From positions 1 to 35,681 of the forward strand of contig CALCJP010000160.1 in NCBI GenBank assembly GCA_937967625.1: 35,681 nt of DNA, written 5' to 3'. The translations under genes were made by a program, and so were the position numbers. Source of the stretch: an uncultured Saprospiraceae bacterium. GTDB taxonomy: Bacteria > Bacteroidota > Bacteroidia > Chitinophagales > Saprospiraceae. This document shows positions 19,109 to 27,741 of the stretch, piece by piece. How positions within the stretch are numbered: the stretch's first letter is position 1; each line of letters begins with the position of its first letter. Below the pieces are notes generated by a model. It worked only from the letters and a program-made list of their open reading frames with translations. It made no database searches and had not been told where the DNA came from.

Positions 19109-19264
19109 TTTCGCTTTCGCGAAATGAGTGCCTCTGTGTAACTCCGTGGTTCTCAGTGTAACTCTGTGTAATAACCTATCATGATAGAATTGTTACACAG
19201 AGATTCACAGAGGAGACACAGAGTTTCGCAGAGGTAATAAAATTGCATATTTAGCAAAAGCGAA
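19109..19264. repeat. CTCTGTG-word inverted array nested inside a CGCTTTCGCGAAATGAGTG ... GCATATTTAGCAAAAGCGA pair
   Basis: Left CCTCTGTGTAACTCCGTGGTTCTCAGTGTAACTCTGTGTAATAA, centre TATCATGATA (19177-19186), right TTGTTACACAGAGATTCACAGAGGAGACACAGAGTTTCGCAGAGG. Confidence 0.9.
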
Positions 19265-19270
19265 AATAAT

Positions 19271-19996
19271 CTATTTCTCCGCCTGATAAATCGTAGAAAT
19301 CCCCCCCGCCTGCGGCAACACCCTCACTTTCTGATACCCCACCTTTTCAAAGATCACTTTTAATTTTTGCCCGTAAGGGAAATCACGAGCCGATTCGGAA
19401 AGGTAGGCATAAGCCTTTTTATCTGTGGAAAACAGCCTGCCGATCAGCGGCAACATGAATTTGGTATGAATCATATAGCCCTGCCGCAAGAAGAAATTGT
19501 CAGGAATGGAAGTTTCTAAAACGACCAACATGCCTTTCGGCGAAAGGACACGCAAAATCTCAGAAAGCCCCTTTTCCAAATCTTCAAAATTTCTGATGCC
19601 GTAGGTGACCGTCACCACATCGAGGCTGCCATCTTCGAAAGGAAGATGTTCGGCGTCGCCCAATTTGTATTCGATGACTTCTTGGAGATTTTTCTTTTCG
19701 GTTTTTTGTTTGGCGACTTCGAGCATGCCGGAGGAGATATCGAGTCCGACGATTTTTTTGGCGTCCGTATTCGCGTATAAAATTGCCATATCGCCCGTGC
19801 CGGTGGCGATGTCGAGGATGGTTTTGGGTTTTTGCTCTTCTACTATTTTAAACACATTTTTGCGCCAGCCAATGTCCATTCCGAAAGTGATGACGCGATT
19901 GAGCGTATCGTAATTGCCCGAAATGTTATCAAACATCTCGGTGACTTGCTCTTTCTTTCCTGCCTCGGTGTCTTTATACGGTTTGACTTGACTCAT
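19271..19996 (-). CDS. ubiE: Demethylmenaquinone / 2-methoxy-6-polyprenyl-1,4-benzoquinol methyltransferase
   Basis: MFDNISGNYDTLNRVITFGMDIGWRK, ILDIATGTGDMAI, VTYGIRNFEDLEKGLSEILRVLSPKG; ORF open to 20017. Confidence 0.94.
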   Translation of the reverse strand: MSQVKPYKDTEAGKKEQVTEMFDNISGNYDTLNRVITFGMDIGWRKNVFKIVEEQKPKTILDIATGTGDMAILYANTDAKKIVGLDISSGMLEVAKQKTEKKNLQEVIEYKLGDAEHLPFEDGSLDVVTVTYGIRNFEDLEKGLSEILRVLSPKGMLVVLETSIPDNFFLRQGYMIHTKFMLPLIGRLFSTDKKAYAYLSESARDFPYGQKLKVIFEKVGYQKVRVLPQAGGISTIYQAEK

Positions 19997-20114
19997 CTGT
20001 TTTACTTTAGTGCGCAAAGCTATGATTACGCTTCCATATCAGACAATGGATCGGGGTAAATGTTTAGCCGAAAGGCGAAAAAAATAAAAGATCAGAAGGG
20101 CTCCTTTTTCAATT

Positions 20115-20465
20115 TCAAAAGCTATAATTATACCCCACTAAAACAGAAAAAGCCGTCCCCTTCAATTGCTCCTCTCCCACATCCACAGCGCCATAATGAA
20201 TGCGTCCTTGAAAATCAATCGTTGATTTATTGAAACTCAAAATATCAAATCCAACTGCCGCTGTCGCGGAATATCCCTAATTGAAATTGCGCTCCTCAGC
20301 AGTTTGGATATCATAAAAAGCAGGAGCGTCCATGCCCATTCCGACGCCAGCCAACACCCAAGTTCGTTTTTGTATCCAAATATTGGGCAGAGAGCAAAAT
20401 GGCTTCAAAACCTCTATCGCGATTGCGTTCTGCATTCTCAAAGTTGGCTAACATCAATGCTTAGT
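20115..20465 (-). pseudogene. Decayed C-terminus of an outer-membrane beta-barrel protein
   Basis: Minus strand: ANFENAERNRDRGFEAILLSAQYLDTKT (frame 1), then shifted frame RTWVLAGVGMGMDAPAFYDIQTAEERNFN*GYSATAAVGFDILSFNKSTIDFQGRIHYGAVDVGEEQLKGTAFSVLVGYNYSF*. Frameshift plus internal TAG at 20277-20279. Confidence 0.6.
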
Positions 20466-21032
20466 GTGCCCCATAAAAACATTCACATTCGAATCGATGG
20501 GATTGCCTGCCGAACGGCGATAGGAAACCACCTGCCCCGTGTGCCACAACGCATCTGCAATTGGTCCATTGAATATATGCCAAAATGGAAAATCAGATTG
20601 TTTCTCTCTTCTCTCAAAAATGACTTTTAGGTTGGCAACCTCTGCCTCCGATTTGCCCAACATCAGTTCACTCGCCTTTTTTAAATTCTTTAAAGTCCCC
20701 TTTCGGAAATCTTCAAACGTAAGGTTTTCAAAATCCGAGGGGCGTATGTTCGGTTCGTTTTTAGCAGCATTTAGTATCACCTCCGAAAGTCCATAAATAT
20801 GCTCCAAGGTATGTTCCGTATCTCTTCCTTCTGGCGATGGTTTGTATTTCAAATCCTTTTCAGTAAGCCCCTCCGTTGCCCAATAATAGCGATAGCCCAA
20901 GCCATCTATCATGCGGGCGACGACATTGCCCGTTGAGTAATCTTCTGGGTAATCAGGGATGGAGTGGTATGGGAGTTGGGCGCAAGATGAAGTCATGATG
21001 GTGATTGAAAATAGAAGTGGAAGTAGTCGCAT
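20454..21032 (-). CDS. DinB-like lipoprotein
   Basis: Lipobox MTSSCAQ; GLGYRYYWATEGLTEKDLKYKPSPEGRDTEHTLEHIYGLSEVIL and ADALWHTGQVVSYRRSAGNP resemble the DinB superfamily pattern. Confidence 0.68.
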   Translation of the reverse strand: MRLLPLLFSITIMTSSCAQLPYHSIPDYPEDYSTGNVVARMIDGLGYRYYWATEGLTEKDLKYKPSPEGRDTEHTLEHIYGLSEVILNAAKNEPNIRPSDFENLTFEDFRKGTLKNLKKASELMLGKSEAEVANLKVIFERREKQSDFPFWHIFNGPIADALWHTGQVVSYRRSAGNPIDSNVNVFMGHTKH

Positions 21033-21086
21033 GAAATTAGATTTTTTGTAAAGGTAAAATAAAGATCAAATTCAAAACTCAAACCT

Positions 21087-21240
21087 GAGTACAGGACAAA
21101 ACATAGGTTTACTAAACTTCGCTCCCGATTAAAATACGGGACAAGCCTTCGCTAAATGCACTGATTTAAATAATTCTATTCGCGAGTTTTTAAAAATTAA
21201 GTTTAGTAAACCTCTCATTTCACTTTTGTCCTGTACTTAG
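21087..21240. repeat. Composite inverted repeat enclosing a CCCGATTAAAATACGGGACAAG module
   Basis: Left GAGTACAGGACAAAAcatAGGTTTACTAAACTT; right AAGTTTAGTAAACCTctcatttcacTTTTGTCCTGTACTTA. Confidence 0.9.
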
Positions 21241-21413
21241 AACTCAAACTCAACTCAAAGATCAAACTCAAATTCATTGAGTTTTTGAGTTTGAAGTTGA
21301 GGTTAACGGTTCAATTAAGATCAATCGCCCTTTCGGGCAATATCCCAAAATGAATCAACAGTCGATGAAATCACCGCTGGTTGTCCCGAACTTGGTTAGA
21401 AAGGCAAAAAAAA

Positions 21414-21435
21414 CAGGCGCTCAAAAGAACGCCTG
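21414..21435 (-). terminator. Rho-independent terminator on the minus strand
   Basis: CAGGCG...CGCCTG stem; minus strand continues CGCCTGTTTTTTTTGCC. Confidence 0.75.
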
Positions 21436-21475
21436 CAAAAAATATATTTAGGTATTAGACAAAATTTCTATTTAA

Positions 21476-21583
21476 TTATTCTGAATCTGAATAGACAGTC
21501 GGCGCTCCAAATTCTTCATTCTGACATGAAGAAGCCATGAATACACACAAAACATCAGATAACAAATATTTTAAAAAATCCAT
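21476..21583 (-). CDS. Small 35-aa lipoprotein-like ORF (MDFLKYLLSDVLCVFMASSCQNEEFGAPTVYSDSE)
   Basis: Absent from the ORF track because of length; lipobox-like ASSC, terminator just downstream on the same strand, and a TAATTTTG (TAnnTTTG-like) box upstream at 21622-21629. Confidence 0.35.
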   Translation of the reverse strand: MDFLKYLLSDVLCVFMASSCQNEEFGAPTVYSDSE

Positions 21584-21832
21584 AACTCTTTTGAATTAAA
21601 AACTGAATTTATTCCAGCACCCAAAATTAATAATTGCCAAACAATAATTCCTCCGAATTAATTAATTTTTGTTAACGCATAGACATTTTTCGTAATGCCA
21701 CGACCTCACAGGCTGCGAATTGATTGGTTTATGCGTTATTTCGATTCCATTCCATGAACTTACCTTTATATTTAGCGCATTTTCCGTCAAGGAAAAAAAA
21801 CAAAAATCATTTCTCACTAAAAACTCATTAAT

Positions 21833-24817
21833 ATGGTTAAACAGAAAACACTCTATGTGCTGTTGGCTTTCTTATTTGTAGGAACGACAGCTTTTTCTCA
21901 GTTTACACTAAACGGTACCATCAACGACGCCAACGGCGAACCGTTGATCGGAGCCACCATCCTTGAAAAAGGAACACCCAATGGAACTGTCGCTGACATC
22001 GATGGTAACTATTCTCTCAATGTCACCAAAAACGACGCAGTGTTGGTCATCAACTACACTGGCTATGCTGAGATGCTGCAAACCGTCAACTCAAGCATGA
22101 AATCGCTCGACATCGTCATGGAATCCTCTGCGACAGCACTTGACGAAGTAGTCGTCACGGGTCTGGCATCTTCTGTAAAGCGATCCAACTTGGCCAATGC
22201 CGTCGCATCAATCGACGCGAAGGAGCTAACCGGTGTGACTTCACAATCTACGATGGATGGAGCACTTTACGGAAAATTTAGCGGTGCCGACATTCGTGCC
22301 AACTCAGGAGCGCCCGGTGGTGGATTCTCAATCAGATTGCGTGGGGTAACTTCTGTTTCTCTAAATCAACAACCGGTCTATATCGTTGATGGAGTTTATA
22401 TGGACAACTCCACGATTTCTCTCGGAACAGACATCGTAACTTCCGCAGCAGGTGGAGGAAACACTGCAACCAATCAGGATGACGCATCAAACCGTATCGC
22501 AGATTTAATTCCTGAAGACATCGAGTCTATCGAAATTTTGAAAGGAGCGTCCGCGGCGGCTATCTACGGTGTAGGTGGAGCAGGAGGTGTGGTTTTAATT
22601 ACCACCAAGCGCGGAAAGTTTAATCAAGACTTACGAGTCAATTTCGCTCAGACCATTGGTACTAACCAATCTACTCGCCTTTTGGGAGATAGAGGTTGGG
22701 ATAGAGCTAAGGTAGCGGATGTGTTTGGAGAAGATGAAGCAGCTCGTTTTGATGCCAACGGAACCAACGACTACGAAAAAGAAGTCTTCGGAAATAGTGT
22801 TTTAAATGCCATTTCTGCCCTTTCTGTTTATGGAGGTAGCGAAACCACGAAATATTATGTAAGTGGTACTTGGAGAAATCAAGATGGTTTTGTTCCAGGA
22901 ACCGGCTACACTAAGTCTTCTGTAAGAGCAAACATTTCCAACAAATTATCTAAAAAATTGAACCTTGACATCACTTCTTCTTATGTAAGATCAAGTGCAG
23001 ACAGAGGGCTTTTCAATAACTCAAATGCAAACACAACAGTTGGTTACGCTATGGCATTTACGCGACCTTGGGATGACCTTTTCGCTGACGAAAATGGTAA
23101 CTTCCCAGCCAACCCTCGTGTAGGTTCCAACGTGGTGGAAACTGTAAATACGATTACCAACAACGAAAACCTAAGCCGTTTCTTTGGTAGCATGAGATTG
23201 ACTTACACTTTGATGCAAACTGACAATCAAGTATTGAAAGCAGGCATCGAGGGTGGTTTGGACAACTACACCATGAAAGTAAGAGGTATCTTCCCTCAGC
23301 AACTTTCTTTCTTTAGAGACCCGACTTCTTTGGGTGGTGTTTCTATTGCTGGTTTTGGTTTGAGCCGCAGAACGAATTTTTCTGCTTTCGCAGTACATGA
23401 CTACTACACGGATGATTTGAATTTGACGACTCAGGCAGGTGTAATCCAATTGGATCAAGACCTTGATAATGTAACCACGATTGCTTCGGGTCTTAATGGT
23501 TCTCAAACCAACGTGGATCAAGCAGCCAACCTTTCTACAGGTCAAAACATCGTCAGAAGTCAAATCAAAGGTTTCTTCGCACAAGAAGAAGTTAACTGGG
23601 CTGATAAATTAATCCTAACCTTAGGAATCAGAGGAGACAAGTCTTCTAATAATGGAGACCCAAACAAAATCTTCTGGAATCCTAAAGCAAGTTTAGCTTT
23701 CAATGTCCACGAATTCACAGATTTGGGAGGAACGATTTCTCAATTGAAGCCACGGGTAGCATTCGGACGTTCGGCACGTTTTGCTGGATTTAATGACCGA
23801 TTCAACTCATTGGATGGTTCGTTGATTGAAGGCAATGCAGGTTTGGTAACTTCTTCTTTAAGAGGTAACCCGGACGTAGCTCCTGAAACTCAAACGGAAT
23901 TAGAATTTGGTCTTGATTTAGGTTTCTTGAAAAATAGAATCTTATTGACCACTTCTTTCTACAACAAAACAATTGATGACCTATTGCTAAGAGCACAAGT
24001 ACCTGCATCTACTGGATTCACCAATCAAGTAGTTAATGCTGGACAATTAGTAAATAGAGGTATTGAATTAGGATTAGAAGCAGAAGTGGTTCGTTCAGGC
24101 GATCTTTCTTGGGCAGTTGGATTCAACTGGTGGAGAAACCGCTCTGAGGTTACTCGCTTAGATATTCCTGCTTTCAACACTGGAGGTTTCGCGGCGTTCT
24201 TGGGTCAGGGAAGAATTCAAGAAGGACAAAGTGCCACTCAACTGGGTGGTTCAATCGACCCCTCTCTGTGTGATAATGGCGACTGCTCCAACGTAGATCC
24301 AGAAGGTGATGGATTCATGACCTTTGGAGATATGGAAGCAGACTTCAACCTCTCTTGGGTCAATAGTATCGCTTGGAAAGGATTGGAAGTAAACTGGCTG
24401 TTCCACTGGAAACAAGGTGGTGACGGTATCAACCTTTCTACCCTACTCTACGACCTTGGGTCAGTAACTTGGGATTATGACGACACCAATCTTGACCCAA
24501 GTGGTCAGCTTTCAAACGGAGATTTCCGTCTTGCTGCTTTGGGTACGCACCCAGGTGTTTATATCGAAGATGCAGGCTACATGCGTTTGAGAGAGTTAGG
24601 TGTTTACTATACCGTTCCATCTAAATCATGGAGCAATGACTTGATCAGAAATATGAAAATCGGATTTTCTGGAAGAAACCTAATCAATATTTTTGACTAC
24701 AATAGTTATGATCCTGAAGTATCTAACTTCGGTAACAATGTCTTGATTAACTCTGTGGAGGTTACCCCTTACCCATCGGCAAGGACTATGAACTTCCACT
24801 TGAACCTTACTTTCTAA
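21833..24817 (+). CDS. SusC/RagA family TonB-linked outer membrane protein
   Basis: Signal peptide, carboxypeptidase-regulatory-like domain (NGTINDANGEPLIGATILEKGTPNGTVADIDGNYSL), TonB-box region LDEVVVTG, plug GAPGGGFSIRLRGVTSVSLNQQPVYIVDG. Confidence 0.97.
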   Translation: MVKQKTLYVLLAFLFVGTTAFSQFTLNGTINDANGEPLIGATILEKGTPNGTVADIDGNYSLNVTKNDAVLVINYTGYAEMLQTVNSSMKSLDIVMESSATALDEVVVTGLASSVKRSNLANAVASIDAKELTGVTSQSTMDGALYGKFSGADIRANSGAPGGGFSIRLRGVTSVSLNQQPVYIVDGVYMDNSTISLGTDIVTSAAGGGNTATNQDDASNRIADLIPEDIESIEILKGASAAAIYGVGGAGGVVLITTKRGKFNQDLRVNFAQTIGTNQSTRLLGDRGWDRAKVADVFGEDEAARFDANGTNDYEKEVFGNSVLNAISALSVYGGSETTKYYVSGTWRNQDGFVPGTGYTKSSVRANISNKLSKKLNLDITSSYVRSSADRGLFNNSNANTTVGYAMAFTRPWDDLFADENGNFPANPRVGSNVVETVNTITNNENLSRFFGSMRLTYTLMQTDNQVLKAGIEGGLDNYTMKVRGIFPQQLSFFRDPTSLGGVSIAGFGLSRRTNFSAFAVHDYYTDDLNLTTQAGVIQLDQDLDNVTTIASGLNGSQTNVDQAANLSTGQNIVRSQIKGFFAQEEVNWADKLILTLGIRGDKSSNNGDPNKIFWNPKASLAFNVHEFTDLGGTISQLKPRVAFGRSARFAGFNDRFNSLDGSLIEGNAGLVTSSLRGNPDVAPETQTELEFGLDLGFLKNRILLTTSFYNKTIDDLLLRAQVPASTGFTNQVVNAGQLVNRGIELGLEAEVVRSGDLSWAVGFNWWRNRSEVTRLDIPAFNTGGFAAFLGQGRIQEGQSATQLGGSIDPSLCDNGDCSNVDPEGDGFMTFGDMEADFNLSWVNSIAWKGLEVNWLFHWKQGGDGINLSTLLYDLGSVTWDYDDTNLDPSGQLSNGDFRLAALGTHPGVYIEDAGYMRLRELGVYYTVPSKSWSNDLIRNMKIGFSGRNLINIFDYNSYDPEVSNFGNNVLINSVEVTPYPSARTMNFHLNLTF

Positions 24818-24828
24818 TTTTCTTTTTT

Positions 24829-24886
24829 CGCTTTCGCGAAATGAGATTCCCGATACATCGGGACAAGTGATTTCCCGAAAGGGAAA
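24829..24886. repeat. Palindromic element between susC and susD
   Basis: CGCTTTCGCGAAATGAGA, then TCCCGAT-ac-ATCGGGA (24848-24863), then TTTCCC-GAAA-GGGAAA (24871-24886). Confidence 0.9.
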
Positions 24887-24924
24887 AAAATCAATCAATA
24901 CATTTAATACAACATAAATTAATT

Positions 24925-26247
24925 ATGAAAAAAATATATTTAATTCTCCTCACTGCGATTTCAATAGCAGTAACTTCTTGCGAAGTGGAGCCAATCTTAA
25001 ATCCAAACTCTCCCACTACGGAGGTGTTTGAAGACGGAGCCACACTTGCTGATTTACAACTTTTGGCACAAGGGCTTCAATCTGTTATCAGAGAAGACAT
25101 GCAGTTTCACTATTGGACACTCAGCGTGGTCGGTAGAGAATATTATGACTTGCGCGGTACGGACCCTCGTTACACCTCAGAGCTTTTGGGGCAAAACGGA
25201 GGGGACCTCGACAACAATGGTTTCTTGACCACGCGTACCTATTTCGGACGCTATCGTTCGGTTCGAAACGCTAACTTGTTGAAGCAAGCAGTTGCAAACA
25301 CTTCGGCTTCCTTATCAGCTGGCGAAGTAGCAGCGTTCAACGGATTTGCGAATACCATCATCGGTTTCGAATTGGCATTGGAAGCCAACCGCCAATACGA
25401 AAACGGTTTGAGACTCGACGTCAATGATGTCAACAATCTCGGACCCTTCTTGAGTGGATATGATGCAACCATGGCAGGAATCATTGCCATTTTGGATGAA
25501 GGGTACAATCAGTTGACCTCAGCGTCAGCGACTTTCCCTTTCTCCATGGCAGATGGAATGTTTAGTACTATTCCTGGCTACGATGATTCGCAGACAGGTG
25601 CGATGGCAAAATTCAATAGAGGAATCGTGGCGCGTATCAATATCCAAACTGGCAACAAAGCAGATGCTATCAAAGCATTAGGTGACTCTTTCATGGACAT
25701 GGGCGGCGACCTCAATGCAGGTGGCTACTATGCTTTCGGAGGTGCAACCGGTAATGATTTTGGAAATCCGCTTTTCTACGTACCAGATGTGGACAACTAC
25801 ATGGCACACCCAACTTGGGCAGATGAAGCTGAAGCCGGCGATACTCGCATCGATGGCAAAACCACATTAGCTACCCTCATCGAATTAGATGGCTTGGGTG
25901 GTGATCGTTTGGTTTCTATCTATTCTGACAACACTGACGATGCCGTCATGCAGCGCAATGAGGAGTTGATCCTCATCATGGCAGAAGCAAGAATCGGAAC
26001 CGATAATAATGCCGCAGTGAATGCCATCAACGTGGTGAGAGCAGCAGCTGGACTTGCTGACTATTCGGGAGGTATGGATGATGCTTCATTGGTTGATGAA
26101 GTGTTGCGTCAGCGTCGCTACTCCCTATTTGGTGAAGGTCACAGATGGATCGACCTCCGCAGATATGGACGTTTGGATGAATTACCATTGGACAGAGCAG
26201 GTGATAAAGTACACGTACAATTCCCTCGCCCTGCCAATGAAGGATAG
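24925..26247 (+). CDS. SusD/RagB-like outer membrane lipoprotein
   Basis: MKKIYLILLTAISIAVTSCEVEPILNPNSPT; NEELILIMAEARIGTDNNAAVNAINVVRAAAGL; VDEVLRQRRYSLFGEGHRWIDLRRYGRL. Confidence 0.96.
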   Translation: MKKIYLILLTAISIAVTSCEVEPILNPNSPTTEVFEDGATLADLQLLAQGLQSVIREDMQFHYWTLSVVGREYYDLRGTDPRYTSELLGQNGGDLDNNGFLTTRTYFGRYRSVRNANLLKQAVANTSASLSAGEVAAFNGFANTIIGFELALEANRQYENGLRLDVNDVNNLGPFLSGYDATMAGIIAILDEGYNQLTSASATFPFSMADGMFSTIPGYDDSQTGAMAKFNRGIVARINIQTGNKADAIKALGDSFMDMGGDLNAGGYYAFGGATGNDFGNPLFYVPDVDNYMAHPTWADEAEAGDTRIDGKTTLATLIELDGLGGDRLVSIYSDNTDDAVMQRNEELILIMAEARIGTDNNAAVNAINVVRAAAGLADYSGGMDDASLVDEVLRQRRYSLFGEGHRWIDLRRYGRLDELPLDRAGDKVHVQFPRPANEG

Positions 26248-26316
26248 AGCAGTTTTGCAGTAGGCGGTAGGCAGTATTGTAGTTAGCAGTCTGTTTCCCG
26301 CTTTCGCGAAATGATG

Positions 26317-26350
26317 AAAACCCTCACCAATTTAGATTGGTGGGGGTTTT
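26317..26350 (+). terminator. Rho-independent terminator downstream of susD
   Basis: AAAACCCTCACCAAT-ttag-ATTGGTGGGGGTTTTTC. Confidence 0.85.
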
Positions 26351-26436
26351 TCTTTTTTTCGCCTTTCGGCAAATGGGGTTGAAAAGCCGCATGGCAGCGG
26401 CACCCTCGGTAGAAAACCAAGATGACAGATCCAAAA

Positions 26437-26544
26437 AGGTGCGTAGCACCGATTCCCTTAAAAATATTTTAGAGAGCCGGTGCTACGCACCTAAATTTCA
26501 GATATTCAAAATAAAGCTACCAAGGGAATCGGCGCGCTGCGCCT
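26437..26544. repeat. GATTCCCTT-word inverted array with mini-hairpins
   Basis: GGTGC-GTA-GCACC (26438-26450), GATTCCCTT, GGTGC-TAC-GCACC (26479-26491), AAGGGAATC (26522-26530), GGCGC-GCT-GCGCC (26531-26543). Confidence 0.93.
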
Positions 26545-26635
26545 TTAATACCAAACTCGCCAGGAGTACAGAAAATTGGTAATCTCTCAAAAATTACCTT
26601 ATTTCAAAGCTCATTTACAAACAAAACATTAAATC

Positions 26636-27181
26636 ATGAAACGACCACTCATCGCTTCCCTCGTCGGGGGACTCATCTTATTTTTTTGGCAATTTCTTTC
26701 TTTTGGACCGCTCAACGTTCACGGAACAGAAAACACCTACTCCCCCAATCAAGACAAAATCATTGCTGCACTCGCTGAAAACCTAACTGAAGGTGGGGAG
26801 TACTTCATACCCGCTGCGCCGCCTGGCGCCTCAGCTGAAGAAGTTCAAAAAGTTCAGGAAAATGCCAAGGGCAAACCTTGGGCACGCATCAATTACCGCC
26901 CCGCTTTCGAAATGAATTTTGGAATGAATCTCTTTCGCGGATTCACTATTGATTGGCTTTCTGTTGGGTTGTTGGTTTGGCTCTTAATGCAGATGACCCA
27001 CCTCAACATGAAAACTGCTCTACTGAGTTCTTTGGCAGTCGGGGCGATTGGCTACATGACGATTCCGTATCTCAATAGCGTCTGGTATCAAACCAACACA
27101 TTGGGCTACATAGTGGACTGGGCTGTCCAATGGGGAATTGTCGGCGCATGGCTTGGCTGGTATTTGCCGGAGAAGAAATAA
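26636..27181 (+). CDS. Hypothetical integral membrane protein
   Basis: 181 aa, N-terminal TM, soluble segment, at least three further hydrophobic segments; follows a plausible spacer, uninterrupted. Confidence 0.7.
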   Translation: MKRPLIASLVGGLILFFWQFLSFGPLNVHGTENTYSPNQDKIIAALAENLTEGGEYFIPAAPPGASAEEVQKVQENAKGKPWARINYRPAFEMNFGMNLFRGFTIDWLSVGLLVWLLMQMTHLNMKTALLSSLAVGAIGYMTIPYLNSVWYQTNTLGYIVDWAVQWGIVGAWLGWYLPEKK

Positions 27182-27191
27182 TTTAGAATTT

Positions 27192-27261
27192 GGGAGATCG
27201 AGGTTTCGGGAATTCGGGATAAATTTGTGCGTTCTCGATCTCTCGAATTCCTGATCTCTCA
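27192..27261. repeat. Imperfect inverted GAGATCGAG / GGAATTCG word array
   Basis: GGGAGATCGAGGTTTCGGGAATTCGGGA versus CTCGATCTCTCGAATTCCTGATCTCTC. Confidence 0.7.
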
Positions 27262-27273
27262 AACTCTCAAAAA

Positions 27274-27741
27274 ATGTCTCTCCAAATCGTTTCCTACCAA
27301 CCTCAATATGCAGCCGCCTTCAAATCCATCAACCAATGGTGGATTGAAAAGTATTTCAAAATGGAAGAAGAGGATCATAAAGCCTTAGACCACCCCGAAC
27401 AAAACATCATCAACAAAGGCGGCTTTATCTTCATCGCGCTTTGGAATGACCAACCGGTCGGAGCCATCTCCATGAAAAAAATGGATGCTGAAGAGACCAC
27501 CTACGAATTAGCCAAAATGGGCGTCATCCCTGAAATGCGTGGAAAAAAGATAGGACAAAAGCTCTGCGAACAAGTCATCGCAAAAGGAAAGGAACTGGGC
27601 GCCTCGAAAATCTATATTGAAAGCAATACCATCCTGACGCCTGCTATTAACCTTTATAAAAAATTGGGATTCGTTGAGTTGGAAGACTATACCTCTCCTT
27701 ATGAGCGCGCCAATATTGCTTTGGAAATGTGCATTCAGTAG
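27274..27741 (+). CDS. GNAT family N-acetyltransferase
   Basis: YELAKMGVIPEMRGKKIGQKLCEQVIAKGKELGASKIYIESNTILTPAINLYKKLGFVEL. Confidence 0.93.
   Translation: MSLQIVSYQPQYAAAFKSINQWWIEKYFKMEEEDHKALDHPEQNIINKGGFIFIALWNDQPVGAISMKKMDAEETTYELAKMGVIPEMRGKKIGQKLCEQVIAKGKELGASKIYIESNTILTPAINLYKKLGFVELEDYTSPYERANIALEMCIQ

Noticed and set aside
19109-19264. IS element or MITE with terminal repeats
   Set aside because: No transposase and no clear target-site duplication; internal sequence is itself a word-type inverted array, so kept as a repeat only.
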